The notes under the pieces were generated by a model, which was not told the DNA's origin, searched no databases, and saw only the letters and a program-made list of their open reading frames with translations. A program made the translations under genes and the position numbers. From positions 1 through 64,000 of the forward strand of contig JAKUHH010000108.1 of NCBI GenBank assembly GCA_022701365.1: a stretch of DNA of 64,000 nucleotides. Direction: 5' to 3'. Origin of the DNA: Mycocentrospora acerina. Lineage: Eukaryota > Ascomycota > Dothideomycetes > Pleosporales. This document shows, in pieces, positions 10,795-20,054 of this stretch (its first letter is position 1; each line of letters opens with the position of its first letter).

Positions 10795-12711
10795 TCGCTT
10801 TTGAGCTGCAAATTGATGACGACTATAGCGGATGTCTAAAATTCACAGTACGACGACCATTGCCTTGATTTCTGCATTAATAATTCAACCGATTTACGCT
10901 AAAATCTTTGGCATCAGATTTTCCCGAGAATTTATTTCTGATCACCTATGCTTTCTTTCGTATGGCCGGCATTATGGTTGCACCGTGTGCCTAGTTACAG
11001 GCCGGGCCGAATTTTCTAAGCTAAAACCTGTCGGGCCGCAAGCCACGTGATAGCATTATGTTTGGCAAGGACTTTAAAGACATGCAGAAACATCAATGAT
11101 GAATCATCAAATTTCCTAGGCATACACATATTGTTTACTCAACTCATCTGAAGCAGGTACAGCACTTTTGACAGCGCCCTAACAAATTGAAATTTCAGAT
11201 TTGCAATCATGAACATCATGTTTGTCATCTCAAGAATTCGTCTAAATCGCATGTCTGAATGTCGAGTCCACCAGACCAATGAAACATGAAGAAACTTTAC
11301 ATAACGTGCAGACTAATACTAATAAAATTCAGGGAGCTTCGCTTTTGTTCATGAGGTGCAGCAACGCACCTCATGTATTCTTGATTCGGTACTGAAGTAA
11401 AGGCAAATACTTTGCCCACAAACCCAGTCAGACTGACTCAAGTGTCAGACCGTGTGATTGTACGACGAGTGTAACAAAACGGCATGTCAATGTTTTGATG
11501 ATGTCATCGTTTCAGCGCTGTTCTAGCTATTCAAAGTAGAATATTGTGTTTTCTCCTTAAATTCTCAAATTAGCATCAACATGCTGCATGACAGCGGGCA
11601 TACGCGGTAGCATCACTCTGGAAGGTCTCAAATCGACCGAAAATTTCATGCATCCCAGCCAAATCCTCTGGAGCCGTACGTTTTTGGCAAATGATAGTCA
11701 GCTCGGGAATAGATTTCTTCATTTAAACTTTTATCGCTTAATCAGTAATCGTCAGCTTCGTTCTATAGGGTTAACAACTAGTGGCTTTGCTTCCCACTAC
11801 GGATTCGGTTTCGCAAAGGCGATCCGAGAGACGCTTGTCAAACGAAATAGCCAAACGTGTCAATCATGCCAATCCATATTCCCTGCAGCCCACATTCTAG
11901 ACCGCAATCTGGAGTTTCAATTTAGTCTGCAGGCGAAAGCTGAAGTGCTTAAAGCAGCCATGCACAACATTGCTACTGATTATGGATACCAAAAATTTGG
12001 GGGTGTTGTCACATGGTAGGATTCTAAGGGGTAAAATGATGTTCTTGGTGGGATTACAAAAACTCAAGGCAGTGTACTGGGTTTATCTATCTACTTGTGT
12101 AAGCCTGTAAAAACGTATTGCACTTGTGCAGCTTCCGGGAGAACAGAACATGCAAACCAAAGAGTTCCAAAGCAATAAAGATTCAAAGGCTATGGTTCTC
12201 AGTTGAAGGAAAGGTTTTAATAAATCAATCTTAGAGTGCAAATCTCGTGACATGGCGGCAATCTAGTGCAGCTTCAACGTAAACCTGTAATTTTTCTCTT
12301 GTGTAGCTTATAATTTTTATTATTCGCATCTACGTTCGAACATACTTGACCAGCCGTTTTATTGTGGTCATATTGTCATTTTCAAGCTTTGTTACAGGAT
12401 TGGGAAAGGATTTCTCATTACAAATGTTTATGAAAAGTCTATTCGTGACTAGCAGTTCTTTATGTCTTCACAATTTGAATCAGAATTCAAGCCTCCTTAG
12501 TGATTGAGACACACTAATTTCATGGCAACGAAATTAAGAGCTCGACAATGAGATTGATTTTCAAATTACATGCATCAACAGCATCAGAAACGTTGTCATA
12601 GTAGCTTTTAGAGTGGAACCAGGAATATATTGATCTTGTGTTTCGACAGCACAACCAAATGATAGTCGTCTACAGATTGGTCTGCTTTGCGAAGGATTTC
12701 CCCCTTGAAGA
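10795..12711. other. 1.9-kb intergenic region
   Basis: No convincing gene was found. Short ORFs (for example 11588-12019 on the plus strand) have no recognisable domain, no signal peptide and no splice context. A perfect 10-bp inverted repeat lies at 11350-11375 and is listed separately. The right part should hold the 3' UTR of the tannase gene. Confidence 0.45.
11350..11375. repeat. Perfect 10-bp inverted repeat (hairpin)
   Basis: The arms CATGAGGTGC and GCACCTCATG are perfect complements separated by a 6-nt loop (AGCAAC). No T-run follows and no gene ends here, so a terminator role is not supported. It may be a palindromic protein-binding site or chance. Confidence 0.5.
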
Positions 12712-14490
12712 TCAGTAGACAGGAAGCTTAAAGGCATCGAATGTATACGTCCAGGTCTTGATTGACGCCTCATCGGTGGTACACTCGAAATCTGAGTTGT
12801 TGCCAGACCAGAGTGGGCGAGTAGGCCATTGGCACAGTTGCTGCACCTCACCAGCGTACTCACCTGAAGAAACTGTAGCGTTAAGACTTTCAGGTCTGAT
12901 ACCATTTTCAACCCAGTCAATGATCGTAGCCATGTTGTCTTGTGGGTAAGGGCCTGGCTGGAGCGTATTGCTGCCGCAGTGGGCAGCACCTGGGATCAGG
13001 TAAAATTGATACCAGTTTGACATGGCTTTGATAGCTTCATCATCAGACAGTTCAGGGTACATAATTGAGCGGACAGACTGCCAGTAGTGGGCTGACGAAG
13101 CCGCAGGGATACTTGGGTCAGACTCGCCATGGTAATGTAGCAATTTGGCGCCTGATGACTGAAAGGGCGTAAGGTCAGGTAGAGTAGTCTGCAAATTGTC
13201 GAGATAGCGGATCATGCCAGTGTTCATCCAATCGACAAGGGTATCGTACGTGACGTTGTCCAGATTGGAAAGGTTGTCAAGATCAAGCAGTTGAACAAAC
13301 TTTGTAACGTACTCGCCACCAGTTGAAGGGATATTAAGCTCCCAAGTAGCCGTCGCGTTGTTGTAGGTCGGATCCGCATCGCTGAGGTCAGACCCGATTT
13401 GCCAAGAGAGATAGGCGCGTTTACCCGCCGAGTCGTGCAGACCGTCGTAAACACTCTGCGCAACAGCTATATCTTCAGCAGTAATGGTACCGTTTTGCTC
13501 CGGGAGGTTGCTTGTCTGACTGCCTGGTGCCTGACGTTTGCTGAATCCGAATCCAAGCGAGGAGCTGGTTACTGCCGCGCAGTAGTAAGATTCGCCGATA
13601 AGAGAAGTTAGGTTGAAGTTGAGCATGCAGAGGTCTGTCCGCGATATGACACCATCAGTGCGCCCATCGAGAGGATCACAGGCAGCAATGGTAGCATTGA
13701 CGATTTTATCCAATGCACATGGGGGAGGGTAGTAGTCCGTGGTAGCTTCGATAGTGGCAGGATAAACGTGGAGCACTTGCTGCTGTGCGAATCTAAAGGC
13801 TGGCGCACCCGCAACAACACCATCATACTCCTCGCCCCAGCGCTGAACCTGGCTCATAGCCTCACGCCCGCCGTCAGAACATCCCTCAAAATAGGTGTAA
13901 ACCTTTGTGTTGTTCAAACTGTAGAAAGCTTGCGTAAACGGCTTCCCAATTTTAGTCAACTCTCCAAGCGCAGTATAAGCAAAGGCGTAGGTAGCATCCC
14001 AGTTGATTGATCCATTGCCGTAGAGAACCTTCTCGTCATAGCTGAAATTGAAAGCGTCGTAGCCTGCAGACGTAGCTCCAGAGGCAGCACCGTATGCAAG
14101 TCCTCCGGTCGCATCACTGGAAAGGGAGAACCCTCCACCACCAGCAAGATAAAAGCGGTTCTTGAAAGCTGATGGTTCCGGGAAAGCAAACTTAACAGGA
14201 ATAGTATTGCCTTTTCCGGAGTGGCTGTAGCTCACAGTGACATTGCAATAACTGTAAGTGGTACCACTACTTGTTCCACCGCCCGTCTGTCGTTTCATCA
14301 TTCCTCCCCCTGTAGTCGCATTGTAAATTGCACTCGCTGTGACCGTAGATGGAAGCAGCTCTAGTCCAAGAAGTGTTCCATTTGCTGGAAGAGCGGCTTG
14401 TACATTGGAAACTGTACAGAGCTCGTCCAAAGAAGCAGTATTGGCGGTCACTGCCATGGCAGCGACAGTCGCAACACTAGATGGCCGCAT
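12712..14490 (-). CDS. Secreted tannase / feruloyl esterase family hydrolase
   Basis: This is a single-exon gene of 592 aa. Residues 1-19 form a signal peptide. The family's CS-D-HC catalytic arrangement is visible: Ser205 in GCSDGGR with Cys204, Asp458 in GESDPS, and His504 followed by Cys505 in GAAHCG. Residues 272-281 (DPLDGRTDGV) match the calcium-binding loop of tannase and FaeB enzymes. A Lys-Arg pair at 318-319 (FSKRQ) lies in the segment where Aspergillus tannase is cut by a Kex2-type protease into two disulfide-linked chains. A second KR is at 66-67. Several N-glycosylation sequons are present. The enzyme should hydrolyse gallate or feruloyl/hydroxycinnamate esters of plant phenolics outside the cell; which substrate cannot be told from sequence. 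Confidence 0.93.
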   Translation of the reverse strand: MRPSSVATVAAMAVTANTASLDELCTVSNVQAALPANGTLLGLELLPSTVTASAIYNATTGGGMMKRQTGGGTSSGTTYSYCNVTVSYSHSGKGNTIPVKFAFPEPSAFKNRFYLAGGGGFSLSSDATGGLAYGAASGATSAGYDAFNFSYDEKVLYGNGSINWDATYAFAYTALGELTKIGKPFTQAFYSLNNTKVYTYFEGCSDGGREAMSQVQRWGEEYDGVVAGAPAFRFAQQQVLHVYPATIEATTDYYPPPCALDKIVNATIAACDPLDGRTDGVISRTDLCMLNFNLTSLIGESYYCAAVTSSSLGFGFSKRQAPGSQTSNLPEQNGTITAEDIAVAQSVYDGLHDSAGKRAYLSWQIGSDLSDADPTYNNATATWELNIPSTGGEYVTKFVQLLDLDNLSNLDNVTYDTLVDWMNTGMIRYLDNLQTTLPDLTPFQSSGAKLLHYHGESDPSIPAASSAHYWQSVRSIMYPELSDDEAIKAMSNWYQFYLIPGAAHCGSNTLQPGPYPQDNMATIIDWVENGIRPESLNATVSSGEYAGEVQQLCQWPTRPLWSGNNSDFECTTDEASIKTWTYTFDAFKLPVY

Positions 14491-15469
14491 AATGGAGAGA
14501 GGAACAAGAATAAGGGTCCCAGAAGGTATTCACGAACTAGGTAAGCGTGTCTAACAATGAATAAGATGATGATGATGAAGAAGATGAAGATGGAGATTCA
14601 CAATTAGGACTTTCCTTAAAGTTATACACATTGATCTTTTCACCGATTCTCGGAGGGTTAAGCTTCAAACTTGAGACCGCGCAATCAGTACAAGGCTGGA
14701 TTGCCTGTGGTACTGAGAACGCGTATGCTAGCGGAGAAACGTTCTCACAGGAGGCCCTTGCTGTAGGAGTCACGGAACAGGCTCATGATGACCAGGTTTC
14801 GTATGCTCTGTAGCCATGCATCCACGATAAGATGTGGTGCAGTCAGAAAACAAAGTGTTTGAAACAAGATTAAAGTCTGGAGAAATTTTGATGAGAGATT
14901 CTATTGTGTGAACTGGGTGGAGGCTATTTCGCAAGAGCATATTGCCAGTCCAGCACCGTGTGCATAGGTTTTTACGCCGTGAGATGTATTCCAAACTCAT
15001 TTACTGCGTCAACGCGTCACCGGCTGTATGTTCTCCCGTTTAAAATTAGCCTGGCGCTGTGTTAGTGGAAAACGGCCACGGGCGACGCGTCCCGCCGCGT
15101 TTCGGTGGCGCACTTTTGTCGATCACGATTGATGGCGGCCTCAATGACCAGAACTTGCACTTGTCGGATGAGCCTTCAACATGGCAGCGCATGCGACGCT
15201 AGCTAGTCTCTATTCAAGTGTGCTCAAGTCTTGCTCGTGTTGTTGTTTTTGTTGGTGTCGGTGGTGTTGACTTGACGCCACAGTTGACGCAGCTGCATCA
15301 GACGCCACAGTGTGGCGGTGCACTGGGCGCCCAATTACCCCGCGGGTGACATGGGCCCCCACTAAGCATCGTTTTTTGCTCCAACGAATGTTTTTTTTCG
15401 CGTCACCGCCCGCACAGTAAAAGACGGGATTCCCAGGACGTGTTTTGACTGCAACTCTCTGCCGCCGCC
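14491..15469. other. Intergenic region between tannase and homoserine kinase fusion
   Basis: This is a shared upstream region of two divergent genes. It contains a GAT/GAA microsatellite near 14562-14592. The part after about 15050 becomes GC-rich, matching the gene to its right. A minus-strand frame at 14537-14773 with several Cys residues has no ATG and is not called. Confidence 0.45.
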
Positions 15470-17608
15470 ATGACGACGGTTATCAAGGTGCCGTGCTCGT
15501 CGGCCAACATTGGACCTGGCTTCGATGTCATCGGGCTCGCGCTCAACCTGTACCTGGAGCTGCACGTGCGAGTGTCGCGCCAGGAGACGTCGGCTCACTC
15601 GCTGAACTGCCGCATCACGTACGAGGGCGTGGGCGCTGGAGACGTGCCGCTGGTCGCCCAGGACAACCTCATCACGCGGACGGCCGTCTACGTGCTGCGC
15701 TGCCACGGCGTGCGCGCCTTCCCCGCCGAGACTCACGTCCACGTCAAGAACCCCATCCCGCTGGGCCGCGGGCTGGGCTCGTCGGCCGCAGCCATTGTGG
15801 CCGGCGTGCACCTGGCCAACGAGGTGGGCGGCCTCCAGCTGTCCAAGGCGCGCATGCTCGACTACTGCCTCATGGAGGAGCGCCATCCCGACAACGTCGC
15901 GGCGGCGCTGTACGGCGGCTTCGTAGGCACCTACCTCAACGAGCTGTCCGCCGAGGACACGGAGCGCCTGGAAATCCCCCTCAGCGAGGTGCTGCCCCAG
16001 CCCGCGGGCGGCGTCGACACGGGCCTGCGCCCGCCAGAGCCGCCCCTCAACATCGGCCACTACACGCAGTTTGCGTGGTCGCCGGCCATCAAGTGCGTCT
16101 GCATCATCCCGCAGTTTGAGGTCTCGACGGCCAAGGCGCGCGCCGTGCTGCCCGAATCGTACTCGCGCAAGGACGCCATCTTCAACATGCAGCGCCTGGC
16201 CGTCCTCACCACGGCCCTGGGCCAGTCGCCGCCCGACCCCGGCATGATCTACACAGCCATGCAGGACAAGCTGCACCAGCCCTACCGCAGTGGCCTCATC
16301 CCCGGCCTCACCGAGATCCTGCAGTCCGTCACCCCACAGTCGCACCCGGGCCTGCTCGGCATCTGCCTGTCGGGCGCCGGCCCCACCATCCTGGCCCTGG
16401 CCACGGACAACTTTGACTCCATCGCCGAGCACCTGCTGGCTCAGTTCAAGAAGGAGGGCATCACCTGCGACTGGAAGCTGCTCGACCTGGCCCAGGACGG
16501 CGCCACGGTCGTCCGCCCCTCGAGCACTGCCCCCGCAGCCGGCGAAGCCTTGACCTACGCCGCATCAGGAGTCAGCATCGACGCCGGCAACCAGCTCGTC
16601 AAGCGCATCAAAGCTTCGACGGCCAGCACACGACGGCCAGGCGCAGATGGCGAGATTGGAGGCTTCGGTGGCCTGCTCGACCTACAGGCCGCCGGCTACA
16701 CCGAGGCGCCCATCCTCGTCGGCGCCATCGACGGCATTGGCACAAAGGTCAAGATCGCCTTTGAGATGGGCAAGCACGACACGGTGGGCATTGATCTCGT
16801 GGCCATGAACGTCAACGATCTGGTTGTGCAGGGCGCTGAGCCGCTCATGTTCCTCGACTACTACGCCTGCAGCAAGCTCGACATTGAGAGTGCAGCCAAG
16901 TTTGTCGAAGGCGTTGCAACCGGCTGCCGACAGTCTGGCGCCGCGCTTGTTGGCGGTGAGACGGCCGAGATGCCGGGCATCTACCAAGCGGGTGAGTACG
17001 ACGCGGGCGGGGCAGCCATTGGTGCCATTAAGAGGGGCGAGAAGATCCTGCCCGACTTTGCTTCCATGAAGGCGGGCGACGTGCTGCTCGGGCTCTCATC
17101 CAGCGGCGTGCACTCGAACGGCTTTTCGCTGGTTCGCAAGATTGTAGAGCACAAGGGCCTCTCCTTCCACGACCCAGCGCCATGGAGCACAGAGGAGAAG
17201 ATTGGCACAGCGCTGCTCACGCCGACACGGATCTACGTCAAGCCGCTGCTCGCTGCTGTGCGTCGGGGGCTTCTCAAGGGCATGGCGCACATTACTGGCG
17301 GCGGCCTCCTTGAGAACATTCCCCGCATGCTTCCCAAGACGCTGGGTGCACAACTCGATGCAAAGACGTGGCCCCTTCCGCCCGTCTTCCAATGGCTGAA
17401 GGAGGCTGGGCGGCTTGAAGATAACGAGTTTGCACGAACATTCAACACGGGGCTGGGCATGGTGTTGGTGGTCAGTGAAGAGAATGTGCAGGCGGCGCGA
17501 GAGATTCTGCAGGAGCACGGCGAGCAGGTGTTTACTGTTGGCAGGCTGGTGGCGAGGAGCGAGCAGGACGACGAGTGCGTCGTGGAGAACATGGGCGTGT
17601 GGGGATGA
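15470..17608 (+). CDS. Homoserine kinase fused to AIR synthase (PurM/Ade7-type) domain
   Basis: This is a single continuous ORF of 712 aa with no stop or intron. Residues 1-348 are a complete GHMP-family homoserine kinase: substrate motif SSANIGPGFD at 10-19, ATP loop PLGRGLGSSAAA at 97-108, and motif 3 GICLSGAGPTILAL at 297-310. It ends DGATVV, where stand-alone kinases normally end. After a linker of about 12 residues, 360-712 are a complete phosphoribosylformylglycinamidine cyclo-ligase of the fungal Ade5,7 C-terminal kind: SGVSIDAGN, DGIGTK at 421-426, NVNDLVVQGAEP, GGETAEMPG at 495-503, SSSGVHSNGFSLVRK and HITGGG. The kinase phosphorylates homoserine in threonine synthesis; AIR synthase closes the imidazole ring in de novo purine synthesis. 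In fungi AIR synthase is normally joined to GAR synthetase, so this pairing is unexpected. Both halves share high GC. The start has a good Kozak context (GCCGCCATGA). Confidence 0.93.
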   Translation: MTTVIKVPCSSANIGPGFDVIGLALNLYLELHVRVSRQETSAHSLNCRITYEGVGAGDVPLVAQDNLITRTAVYVLRCHGVRAFPAETHVHVKNPIPLGRGLGSSAAAIVAGVHLANEVGGLQLSKARMLDYCLMEERHPDNVAAALYGGFVGTYLNELSAEDTERLEIPLSEVLPQPAGGVDTGLRPPEPPLNIGHYTQFAWSPAIKCVCIIPQFEVSTAKARAVLPESYSRKDAIFNMQRLAVLTTALGQSPPDPGMIYTAMQDKLHQPYRSGLIPGLTEILQSVTPQSHPGLLGICLSGAGPTILALATDNFDSIAEHLLAQFKKEGITCDWKLLDLAQDGATVVRPSSTAPAAGEALTYAASGVSIDAGNQLVKRIKASTASTRRPGADGEIGGFGGLLDLQAAGYTEAPILVGAIDGIGTKVKIAFEMGKHDTVGIDLVAMNVNDLVVQGAEPLMFLDYYACSKLDIESAAKFVEGVATGCRQSGAALVGGETAEMPGIYQAGEYDAGGAAIGAIKRGEKILPDFASMKAGDVLLGLSSSGVHSNGFSLVRKIVEHKGLSFHDPAPWSTEEKIGTALLTPTRIYVKPLLAAVRRGLLKGMAHITGGGLLENIPRMLPKTLGAQLDAKTWPLPPVFQWLKEAGRLEDNEFARTFNTGLGMVLVVSEENVQAAREILQEHGEQVFTVGRLVARSEQDDECVVENMGVWG

Positions 17609-17734
17609 AGCGGCGGGCAGATTTGTTTCGTCAGAGTCCCATTTGTGATATCCGCAGCTTTGACAGTTGAAAAACCAATGTAGACGGGAAGCATGGACTT
17701 GTTTGGCCATTGAGTGCTCGTGTCAAGTCGTGGC
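17609..17734. other. 3' flank of the fusion gene
   Basis: This is a short unique sequence after the stop at 17606-17608, before tandem repeats begin. It presumably contains the 3' UTR. Confidence 0.4.
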
Positions 17735-17912
17735 ATGTGCTGTGCTGTGCTGTGCTGTACTGTACTGTGCTGTGCTGTGCTGTGCTGCTCTGGCATGTCA
17801 TGGCATGTCATGTCATGTCCTGTTGTGGCATGTCATGATATGTCCTGTTGTGGCATGTCAAGTCAAGTGGAGTCAAGTCAAGTCAAGTCATGTCATGCCA
17901 TGTCATGTCAGG
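17735..17912 (+). repeat. Pentanucleotide tracts TGTGC and ATGTC/AAGTC
   Basis: 17735-17789 is an almost uninterrupted TGTGC tract with two TGTAC units. 17791-17912 continues as degenerate ATGTC, AAGTC and GGCATGTC units. The shared 5-nt period suggests slippage-driven evolution of one unit into another. Confidence 0.85.
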
Positions 17913-17947
17913 ATAGGTAGGTGAGGTTGCATCGAGTGGTGAGGGCG

Positions 17948-18191
17948 AGAGAGCGAGAGAGAGAGACAGAGAGAGGTGCGGCGCTAGAAAGTCGCATAAC
18001 CTTCTAGTGTGTGCCGGGAGCTGCACGTCGACGCAAGCGACAGGCGGCGAGCGAGGGCATGGCGTGCTTTGAGTGGAGAGTGCTGCGAGGGGAGGGAGGG
18101 AGCGAATGGGCAGAGCGAGGGCTTGATTGATTGATTGATTGAAGTGGTTTAACGTCTTGGGCAGAGCGAGGGAGGCTGGCTGGCTGGCTGG
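17948..18191. repeat. Short GA, TTGA and GGCT simple repeats
   Basis: Three separate microsatellites lie here: a GA-rich tract at 17948-17976, a TTGA tetramer tract at 18123-18142 and a GGCT tetramer tract at 18174-18191. None lies in a supported reading frame. Confidence 0.75.
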
Positions 18192-18307
18192 ATTGTTGGG
18201 ACGTGTGGATGCAGGTTGAAGAGTCATCGAGGTGGGAGAGATGCAGGGCCGCCTAGCACATGTCAGGGCTGGTGGTGATAGTACCATGTACTACCATGTA
18301 CTACTCA

Positions 18308-18430
18308 TGGTGGTGGTACTACTATGTACTACTAATGGTAGTGGTGGTGGTGGTAGTAATGACAGTCATAAAAGTGGTGGTGGTGGTGATGGTGGTGATG
18401 GTGGTGATGGTGGTTATAATAGCGGTAAAG
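18308..18430 (+). repeat. GGT/GAT trinucleotide repeat
   Basis: This is a run of GGT, GAT and GTA triplets (densest at 18377-18415). It gives open frames in several registers on both strands, which explains the low-complexity predicted proteins there; none is supported as a gene. Confidence 0.75.
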
Positions 18431-18620
18431 GCAGTAGTGGTGATGGTAGGGAAGGGACGGGCTTGGTGGGGGATGGATGCATGGGCATGCTTGGGCAGGC
18501 AGGCAGGGAGTGGCAGGCTGGCAGGCTGGCAGACAGAAAAGAAGGGAGGTGGAGGGGTAGACGGGCAGGATGGCCAGGCAGGTGGATGGGATGGACAGGC
18601 AGGCAGTCGGTGGTGGGCGG

Positions 18621-18680
18621 CGGGTGGATGGCCAGGCAGGTGCTGGACAGCGGGTGGATGGCCAGGCAGGTGCTGGACAG
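18621..18680 (+). repeat. Perfect 30-bp direct repeat, two copies
   Basis: The units at 18621-18650 and 18651-18680 are identical over 30 bp and head to tail. They start CGGGTGGATGG and end GGTGCTGGACAG. Confidence 0.9.
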
Positions 18681-18713
18681 ACGGGCAGTGAGTGAGGGAG
18701 ACTGCCAGACTGG

Positions 18714-18818
18714 CAAATGGCCATGCATGCACAGACAGACAAATGGCCATGCACAGACAGACAAATGGCCATGCACAGACAGACAAATGGCCATGCACAG
18801 ACAGGCAAATGGCCATGG
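18714..18818 (+). repeat. 22-bp minisatellite, about 4.5 units
   Basis: The units start CAAATGGCCATGC at 18714, 18740, 18762, 18784 and 18806 (partial). The first unit carries a 4-nt ATGC duplication and the fourth a single A to G change. The copies are contiguous with no spacers, so this is a minisatellite and not a CRISPR-like array. Confidence 0.9.
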
Positions 18819-18823
18819 TACGG

Positions 18824-18900
18824 ACACACAACACACAGCACACAATACACAGCACGTAGCACACAACACATAATACACAATACACAATACACAATCCATG
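18824..18900 (+). repeat. Degenerate ACACA/ATACACA repeat
   Basis: Mixed CACAACACAC, AATACACA and AGCACAC units run for about 75 bp and end about 240 bp before the APRT start codon. It may lie in the APRT promoter or 5' UTR. Confidence 0.7.
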
Positions 18901-19136
18901 ATACACACCACAAAGCACACCGTCGACAGGCGGTCAGCGCCAGCTGCTCGCCCCCGCCTGCATCCAGCCTAGCCCCTGTGCGCCGGACCGTTTTCCACAG
19001 CGACCATTTTTTGCCAACAGCCGGACCAGCCAGAGTCTCACCCGCTGCAGCCCACACAAGCCCACGCCCGCCCGCCCGCCCTCCTGCCACCCGCACATAG
19101 ATAGAACCACCGCCGCCCTCCCCCCCCTCCTTCGCC

Positions 19137-20054
19137 ATGTCCGCGACCAACACTCCCGCACACTCGACCCATCCCGTCAGCACCTCGACGACGGCCGCCA
19201 CTCCCCTCCAAGCCAGCGCCACGGCCTCGCACCCGCCCGCCTCCCAGCCCGACCCCACCCTCGCCGTCGCCTCCAATGCCGCCGCCCAAGGAGGACTCGC
19301 CGCCGCCGCTCCCTCCACCGCCGCCGAACTCGCCAGTCTTAAGATAAAGCTCAAGGCCGCCCTGCGCCAGTTCCCCGACTTCCCCTCGCCCGGCATCCTG
19401 TTCGAGGACATTCTGCCCATCTTTGCCGACCCGCAGCTGCACGAGGCCCTGCTGCGCGCCCTCGAGCTGCACGTGCTGGCCGCGTCGACGGCCAAGCCCG
19501 ACGTGGTCGTTGGCCTCGACGCGCGCGGCTTCCTGTTTGGGCCCAGTCTGGCCCTGCGCCTCAACGCCGCCTTTGTGCCCGTGAGGAAGCAGGGCAAGCT
19601 GCCCGGCCCGTGCGAGACGGCCGAGTACGTCAAGGAGTACGGCAACGACTTCTTCCAGATGCAGGCAGACGCCATCAAGCCGGGCCAGAAGGTGCTGATT
19701 GTCGACGACATTATCGCGACTGGTGCGTCTTGTCCTCTTCTCTCCCCTTGTCTCCCCTTTTCATCTCTCCTCTCCTCTCATTTGATTTCCCATTGTTTCT
19801 TGTCTTTTTCTCATCTTGTTCCCCATGCACGACTTGCTACAAGACAACACAACACAACACAACACGACACAATATACTGACCGACTTGCACAGGTGGCTC
19901 TGCATCTGCTGCTGGCTCGCTCGTCGAGAAGCTGGGCGGCATCGTCTCCGAATACATCTTCATCCTTGAGCTCGACTTCCTCAAGGGCCGCGACAAGCTC
20001 AACGCCCCCGTCTACACGCTCCTTGCCAGCCAAGAGGAGAAGCTTGGCTCGTAG
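19137..20054 (+). CDS. Adenine phosphoribosyltransferase (APRT) with long N-terminal extension
   Basis: Exons are 19137-19722 and 19894-20054, with a 171-nt intron, giving 248 aa. The core from about residue 62 (LASLKIKLKAALRQFPDFPS, GILFEDI) to the end is a full APRT. It includes VGLDARGFLFG, RKQGKLPG and the PRPP-binding loop VLIVDDIIATGGSA at 186-199, which the intron splits at its first glycine. The enzyme makes AMP from adenine and PRPP in purine salvage. The first 60 residues are a low-complexity Ala/Ser/Thr/Pro extension not usual for APRT, which is normally about 170-190 aa. No ATG occurs between 19137 and the core in this frame, and the start has context CGCCATGT, so the extension is probably translated. 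It lies on the same strand as the AIR-synthase fusion, 1.5 kb away. The intron holds an ACAAC tract. Confidence 0.92.

Noticed and set aside
11588..12019. 143-codon plus-strand ORF
   Set aside because: No recognisable domain, biased composition or splice context; compatible with chance.
14537..14773. Short Cys-containing minus-strand frame as a small secreted protein
   Set aside because: No ATG, no signal peptide and no convincing upstream exon; the end is poly-Ser from a microsatellite.
15362..16432. 356-codon minus-strand ORF opposite the homoserine kinase domain
   Set aside because: Its translation is low-complexity Arg/Ala/Gly/Asp from GC-rich third positions of the real gene; no domain or start context.
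18714..18818. CRISPR-like spacing of a 22-bp repeat
   Set aside because: Units are contiguous with no spacers and the genome is fungal; it is a minisatellite.
18332..19711. 459-codon minus-strand ORF across the repeats and APRT exon 1
   Set aside because: It is made of repeat translations (poly-His and similar) and the antisense of a clear APRT exon.
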